A model generated the notes under the pieces. That model saw nothing but the letters and a program-made list of their open reading frames with translations. It searched no databases and had not been told where the DNA came from. A program made the position numbers and the translations under genes. This document shows positions 57,901 to 64,000 of a stretch of 64,000 bases of DNA, piece after piece (position 1 is the first letter of the stretch; each line of letters begins with the position of its first letter). Source of the DNA: Halichondria panicea. Lineage: Eukaryota > Porifera > Demospongiae > Suberitida > Halichondriidae. The stretch lies in contig NC_087393.1 of assembly GCF_963675165.1 (NCBI RefSeq), positions 4,407,502 through 4,471,501 of the forward strand, written 5' to 3'.

Positions 57901-58479
57901 TCGAGCACCCTCACTTAGTTCGTCCCAGCCATCAGCTATGATGAGGACACCTTCTCCCTCTTTACCCTTCATCCTTTTTGTTGGAGGTATGCAGGTCTCC
58001 TCATCGGGATGGAAAAGTTTAATCAGCTCAGGGAGGCTTGTGGCAGAGGACACTCGATTTTCTCTCAGTGGAAGCAGCAGAACACAATCAAATTGTTTCA
58101 GGATATTACCTTTTGCCCACTCCTCAGTAAGCATGGTACACAGTGTAGTTTTACCAATCCCAGCATTGCCTTTCACAACAATCTTCCTTACTGGTTTGTT
58201 GTCACTGCTAGTAGACTTGAACAGGTCAGTGTGGAGTATTGATTTGCGTTTCTCTTTGTCATCTTTGTCATCTTCAGGTTGCTTGCCATTGCCACTCGAA
58301 CGATTCCCCTTGTTTCCAAACCCTTTTATTTTATCAGTCTCGACTAATTGCAGTTTGAAAAGTCTTCTAAGTTGTCCGTCTCCTCTAACTGGTAGCCATT
58401 GTTTATTTTCTCCAAACTCTCTGTTTATGTATTTTTTCTTGAGACTAGTTACAAACCTGTTCATGCATGCATGTATCAT
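48912..58479 (-). CDS. Giant NACHT-LRR receptor with C-terminal DEATH and CARD
   Basis: Exons are 52369-58479, 51604-51687, 51242-51407, 50932-51114, 50319-50657 and 48912-49207, about 2,250 residues if the MITE at 55108-55528 is excluded. NACHT has Walker A GNAGIGKTT (104-112), Walker B VLIIADGWDEL (about 178-188) and sensor LLTSR. A long ribonuclease-inhibitor-type LRR array follows. The donor after LEEFLQ joins in phase 0 to an acidic Ser/Asp linker. A truncated DEATH-like exon, a full DEATH domain (LPKLSSYF...YWLDRVV...DKGDVAIKVAQYL) and a CARD-like domain (LLSAGLITVSIL...YHEFVSTLR) then follow, with stop at 48912. The true N-terminus is unsure: MIHACMN is encoded by TGCATGCATG repeat, and an acceptor-like CAG at 58464 suggests an upstream exon. 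The MITE brings stop codons. A separate DEATH-CARD gene is possible but less likely. Confidence 0.8.
49810..50096. mobile_element. 287-bp hAT-like MITE, duplication TAGCT
   Basis: CAGTGGCGTAGGCAG and CTGACTACGCCACTG are the ends; TAGCT flanks both sides (49805-49809, 50097-50101). It is a sister copy of 24569-24866. It lies in the intron between the DEATH and CARD exons of the NLR. A TATAGCGGGT-family MITE follows at about 50129-50262. Confidence 0.8.
52835..56430 (-). repeat. Near-identical LRR modules of about 585 bp, partly in paired higher-order units
   Basis: The module boundary phrase CPVTRLDL recurs about every 585 bases (near 53350, 53940, 54530, 55545 and 56120). Each module encodes about 195 residues with VDNNPLGHSGLLAIFRMLS and LSENNIGVPGAGAIG. 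The modules around 53.9-54.5 and 55.5-56.1 kb share an extra LLI insertion and are almost identical, and the modules that precede them also match, implying duplication of a two-module block. Confidence 0.9.
55108..55528. mobile_element. 421-bp MITE inserted in the NLR LRR coding region, duplication AGATC
   Basis: The ends CAGGGGCGGATCCAGG and CCTGGATCCGCCCCTG are inverted, with AGATC at 55103-55107 and 55529-55533. Sister LRR modules carry the empty site CTAGATCAAGTC. Element plus duplication is 426 bases, a multiple of three, so the host frame is the same on both sides, but the element contains stops in that frame. Confidence 0.92.
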
Positions 58480-59120
58480 GGATAATTCAGACTATAATTA
58501 CAGTGCTTTTCAAGCAAGTTACATAATTATCATTCAAAGTTGTTGTTGAAGTAAGTAACGTGCATGCATGTATGCATACAGTACTTTTAGTCTATAAACT
58601 TTCAGGCAAGACCATTAGAAAGATTTTTGCGATTTTAATCTTTGCGAAATAGCAGCAGCATGCATGTCATGTCAAATGTTCGCTGTATTCCAAATCAGCG
58701 AAACTGCAAACACTGATTAGTATACCCTCAAAGTATACCCGCTATTATGGTACTATACTGATACTCACGCAGCTTTGTGTTTGAGTAGTGAGTACTCAAT
58801 TTAACATTCATTGAACCTACTTGAAAAGCACTGTACAATTCAATACAATACTCTTATACACAGTGCAGTCTTATAATGAAAGCACCGCGGGTGCTGATGC
58901 CTCGGTGGAGGTGCCAAAGCTACATAACATAAAGCTGCTATAGCTAGCTTTTATACACACATTGATTATATAATTATCATGATGAACATTTTTAATTTTG
59001 CTGCATGCAGAATCCAGAATCACAGGGAAACTCAAAGAGTGGGTAATGATCGACGATGATTGTTAATAACATCAAGAGTTTACGATAGAGAGAGAGTATC
59101 GAACGTAGGCATACTGTACA
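58480..59120. other. Upstream region of the NLR, no gene seen
   Basis: This should hold the NLR promoter and any missing first exon. I could not identify an N-terminal DEATH or CARD exon here on the minus strand. The sequence is AT-rich. Confidence 0.4.
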
Positions 59121-59334
59121 GTATGCGGAGAGTAACGTGACTTCCTGTATCTGTCACAAGCTTGGAATTTGCACACTGACCAATCCAAGTGTGGGTGATG
59201 TCATCTATCAAGAAAGTAGATTACATCACCCACACTTGGATGGGTTGTAGATTACATCACCCACGCTTGGATTGGTCAGTGTGCAAATTCCAAGCTTGTG
59301 ACAGATACAGGAAGTCACGTTACTCTCCGCATAC
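59121..59334. mobile_element. 214-bp foldback element with about 84-bp arms
   Basis: The left arm begins GTATGCGGAGAGTAACGTGA and the right arm ends with TCACGTTACTCTCCGCATAC. The inner part contains three copies of an ATCACCCACACTTGGAT-like motif. It abuts the 5' end of the retroelement remnant. Confidence 0.85.
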
Positions 59335-60846
59335 ATCTGATACCCTGCCTATGGATACATGGTCAACACCTCTAAAACTCATCTGATAGTAAAAGCCAGC
59401 CAACTCTCAGAAGCCCAAACAACTTTCGAAGACACACAGATCAACATCACCACAATTGGGAAACCACACTTAGGATCCCCTCTTGGAAGCCAGGAATTCA
59501 CAGAGTCATTTGTCAGAGATAAAGTGCAGACCTGGTTAGAGGAACTGAAAAAATTGTCGATCATTGCGAACACCCACCCTCAAGCCGCTTATGCCGCTTT
59601 CACCCACGGCATTGTAGGTAAATGGACGTACCTAGCGAGAACCACCCCAAACATTGGCCCACTGTTACAACCACTGGAAGACATCATAAGGACAAAATTA
59701 CTCCCAGCCCTGTGTGGAAGAGCAGCCCCCAATGACACAGAAAGGGACCTGCTGGAACTTCCAGCTAGGCTAGGTGGAATAGGGGTCATCAACCCAACAA
59801 CTCTGTCAGACTCGGCCTACTCTGCCTCCAAACAAATCTCTGCGCCCCTCTACAACCTCATACTAAACGGAAGCCTGGACTATACACACGAGGCTCTCAC
59901 AGAGCAGTTTACAGCAAGTTAGAGGTCAAAAAAAGAAAAAGGGAGCTAAACGTCACTTCTGCAGACCAGCTCAAGTCAAACCTACCACCTAACCTCCAAC
60001 GAGCTATGATCTTATCCCAGGAAAAGGGAGCCTCAAACTGGTAACAGTACTACCTGTGGAAGAATTTGGCCTAGCACTGCACAAAGGTGCCTTCAGAGAC
60101 GCACTAGCACTCAGATATGGGTGGCAACCCAATGGCACCCCAATCACATGCGCTTGTGGCACCAACTTCTCAGTGGAACACGCGTTATCATGTGCCAAAG
60201 GTGGCTATCCCTCCATAAGGCATAACGAGATCAGAGACTTCACGGCCAACCTCATGTCAGAAGTTTGCCACAATGTCGCCATAGAACCACATCTACAACC
60301 CATCATCGGCAAAATTCTGTCAGGTGCATCTGCCAACACACAAGATGGTGCCAGATTAGACGTGGCAGCAGATGGTTTTTGGGGAAGCAGGTTTGAGAGA
60401 GCATTTTTTGATGTTAAGAGAGCCTATGACCAACGAATCAGAGATGTAGAAAACTCGACCTTCACTCCCCTCATCCTGTCAAGTACTGGGGGCCTTGGAC
60501 GTGCCGCTACCTCCACCTACAAGAGATTGGCGTCTCTCCTGTCAACAAAATGGGATCAGCCCTACAGCACCACCATGGGATGGATCAGATGCAGGCTGTC
60601 CTTCTCTCTCCTCAGATCAGCCATCATGGGCATTAGGGGGGCCCGATCAAGCCAAGGGCACGCCACCAGACAGCCCCCTATCGACCTAGTGACAAGCGAG
60701 TCTCTGGTCCCACCACACCCATGAACTAACTACACATGACTTATTTGCCTGCATGGTTCCTCGTTATTATTATTATTCTTTTGTACATGTAATTCTTCTT
60801 AGCCCCGAGATGGGAGAGCTATGAAAAAAAAAAAAAAAAAAAAAAT
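59335..60846 (+). pseudogene. 5'-truncated non-LTR-like retroelement: RT tail, zinc motif, endonuclease
   Basis: Three frame blocks are visible. 59335-59922 reads like the C-terminal part of a reverse transcriptase (KTHLIVKA, INITTIGKPHLGSPLGS, RLGGIGVINP). Roughly 59893-60040 continues in another frame. 60043-60724 has CACGTNFSVEHALSCAKGG followed by RHNEIRDF, then RLDVAADGFW and AFFDVK, a spacing that fits a PD-(D/E)XK restriction-like nuclease. This order recalls R2-type elements with a C-terminal RLE; the exact clade is not settled. WIRCRLSFSLLRSAIM marks the tail. Frameshifts at about 59.9 and 60.04 kb make it non-functional. A poly(A) run at about 60823-60845 marks the 3' end. Confidence 0.65.
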
Positions 60847-62980
<2,134 letters not shown>

Positions 62981-62985
62981 TAGCA

Positions 62986-63325
62986 ATCATACTGAGTGGT
63001 CCTGGTGGTGTTGGCAAATCTCATGTGAGCTTGTACAGCAGACACTTTGAGACTAATCAAACATAGGAAGAGATGATGTTCTAGTATTGCTAACTGTATG
63101 CATTCCATGTGAACGGTATAATTATGACACTATACATTCAGCTGCGGCAACCACTAAGTTATGACCAAGCTCGTGTTGTTATTATGGATGAAGTATAGGC
63201 GCAAACATGTTGATATACACAAAAGGCTACAGCAGATCAAATCAGTGCTACTTCATGCATGTTTGGCTGTGCATGGGTGACTTGTATCAATTGCCTCCAG
63301 TTGCTCAGCTTATGCTATTCAGTAT
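62986..63325 (+). pseudogene. Decayed PIF1-family (Helitron-type) helicase fragment
   Basis: IILSGPGGVGKSHV at about 62986-63027 is a Walker A motif of PIF1 helicases. LSYDQARVVIMDEV (Walker B) follows at about 63148-63196, ending in a stop. GDLYQLPPVAQ, the next PIF1 motif, is at about 63280-63315 in another frame. Order and spacing fit PIF1, but stops and shifts break it. Eukaryotic genomes carry many such fragments from Helitrons; no Helitron ends were found. Confidence 0.6.
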
Positions 63326-63329
63326 ACAT

Positions 63330-64000
63330 CAGTTGGTGATAGTTATGCACAGTCAAGTCATGCAGTTGTTGTACAAATCTGGTTCATTGTGGCAAGTTGA
63401 GTTTGAAATGCTATGGGTTTTATGATAAAACCATGCTGCATGTGTTTATTAAAGTGCACGGTAATTATATAGTTAGTTCTTGACCAAAAACAAAAAGTAA
63501 AATAATTTGACAGTTGGGTTCTACTGTTCATTTGTTTAGTAACGAAATTACAAAAAGCACTAACCCTTATACGGATGCGTAAGTAAAGCTGTGTTTGTGA
63601 GAAAGTAAATAATTTAACAAAGTATTTGCTGTGATAGTGATTAAAACTGAAAGTATGAAGTGTAAAATAAGCTGTGTTTGTGATTTACAAACTATCTAGG
63701 CTAGCTACAAGATTAAGTGTGACTGGACTAACAAGTTAGTTTCTTTGTTATTATTCATTCATATTACTTGCGTCATACATGCAGAGGGGAAAGGGGCCTC
63801 CTGGCTCAAATGTCCCCCCCCTAAGACTTTCATTCAGGTGCTAGTTGTATGACTGTGAGTACAAAATTATGCAAAGGCAACCACAAAACCCACCAGAATT
63901 CACCTAAGACAATGCTTAACAAAAAACCCAGGAATTTCTTGAATCGGTAATTAACCGCACATGACGTGCATCAGCCATGGATGTAATTATATCTAACAAT
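63330..64000. other. No recognised feature
   Basis: AT-rich sequence with no supportable gene or element ends. It may include more of the decayed helicase element. Confidence 0.4.

Overview
The window is animal (metazoan) nuclear DNA. It is AT-rich, with intron-split genes using GT-AG splice sites and many small inverted-repeat elements. The gene content (a NACHT-LRR receptor with DEATH and CARD folds, tandem Reeler-domain secreted proteins, CEP112, TBC1D16 and tRNA-Sec) and the short introns suggest a demosponge such as Amphimedon. That identity is inference; no marker gene fixes the species.

Layout. (1) 1-30 kb: a minus-strand tandem array of five Reeler-domain genes (87-627 partial; 10276-13119; 18651-20710; about 23.5-25.4 kb; 28840-30029). 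They are separated by DNA full of MITEs, a decayed KDZ transposase (7.2-8.0 kb) and foldback elements. An unassigned multi-exon gene (25989-28237) lies between the last two Reeler genes, with a 60-bp minisatellite in one intron. (2) 30.9-44.3 kb: a 24-exon minus-strand CEP112 orthologue. Its introns hold a tRNA-Sec gene (32287-32373, same strand) and a complete three-exon pogo/Tigger-derived gene on the opposite strand (39876-42032). (3) 44.6-48.2 kb: TBC1D16, a Rab GTPase-activating protein with both catalytic fingers intact. (4) 48.9-58.5 kb: a very large NLR on the minus strand. Exon phases join NACHT and LRR to an acidic linker, a degenerate half-DEATH exon, a full DEATH domain and a terminal CARD, so the death-fold domains sit at the C-terminus. 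A 421-bp MITE interrupts the LRR region. (5) 59-64 kb: transposon territory, with an inverted-repeat element, a 5'-truncated non-LTR-like retroelement with poly(A), a (CA)n tract and a decayed PIF1/Helitron-type helicase.

The strongest signals are the NLR with C-terminal DEATH and CARD domains, and the nested pogo-derived gene, which has lost its third catalytic acid and gained a consensus PCNA-binding (PIP) motif near its N-terminus. Exon coordinates were read by hand from splice sites and frame continuity; expect errors of one or two bases and occasional wrong alternative sites.
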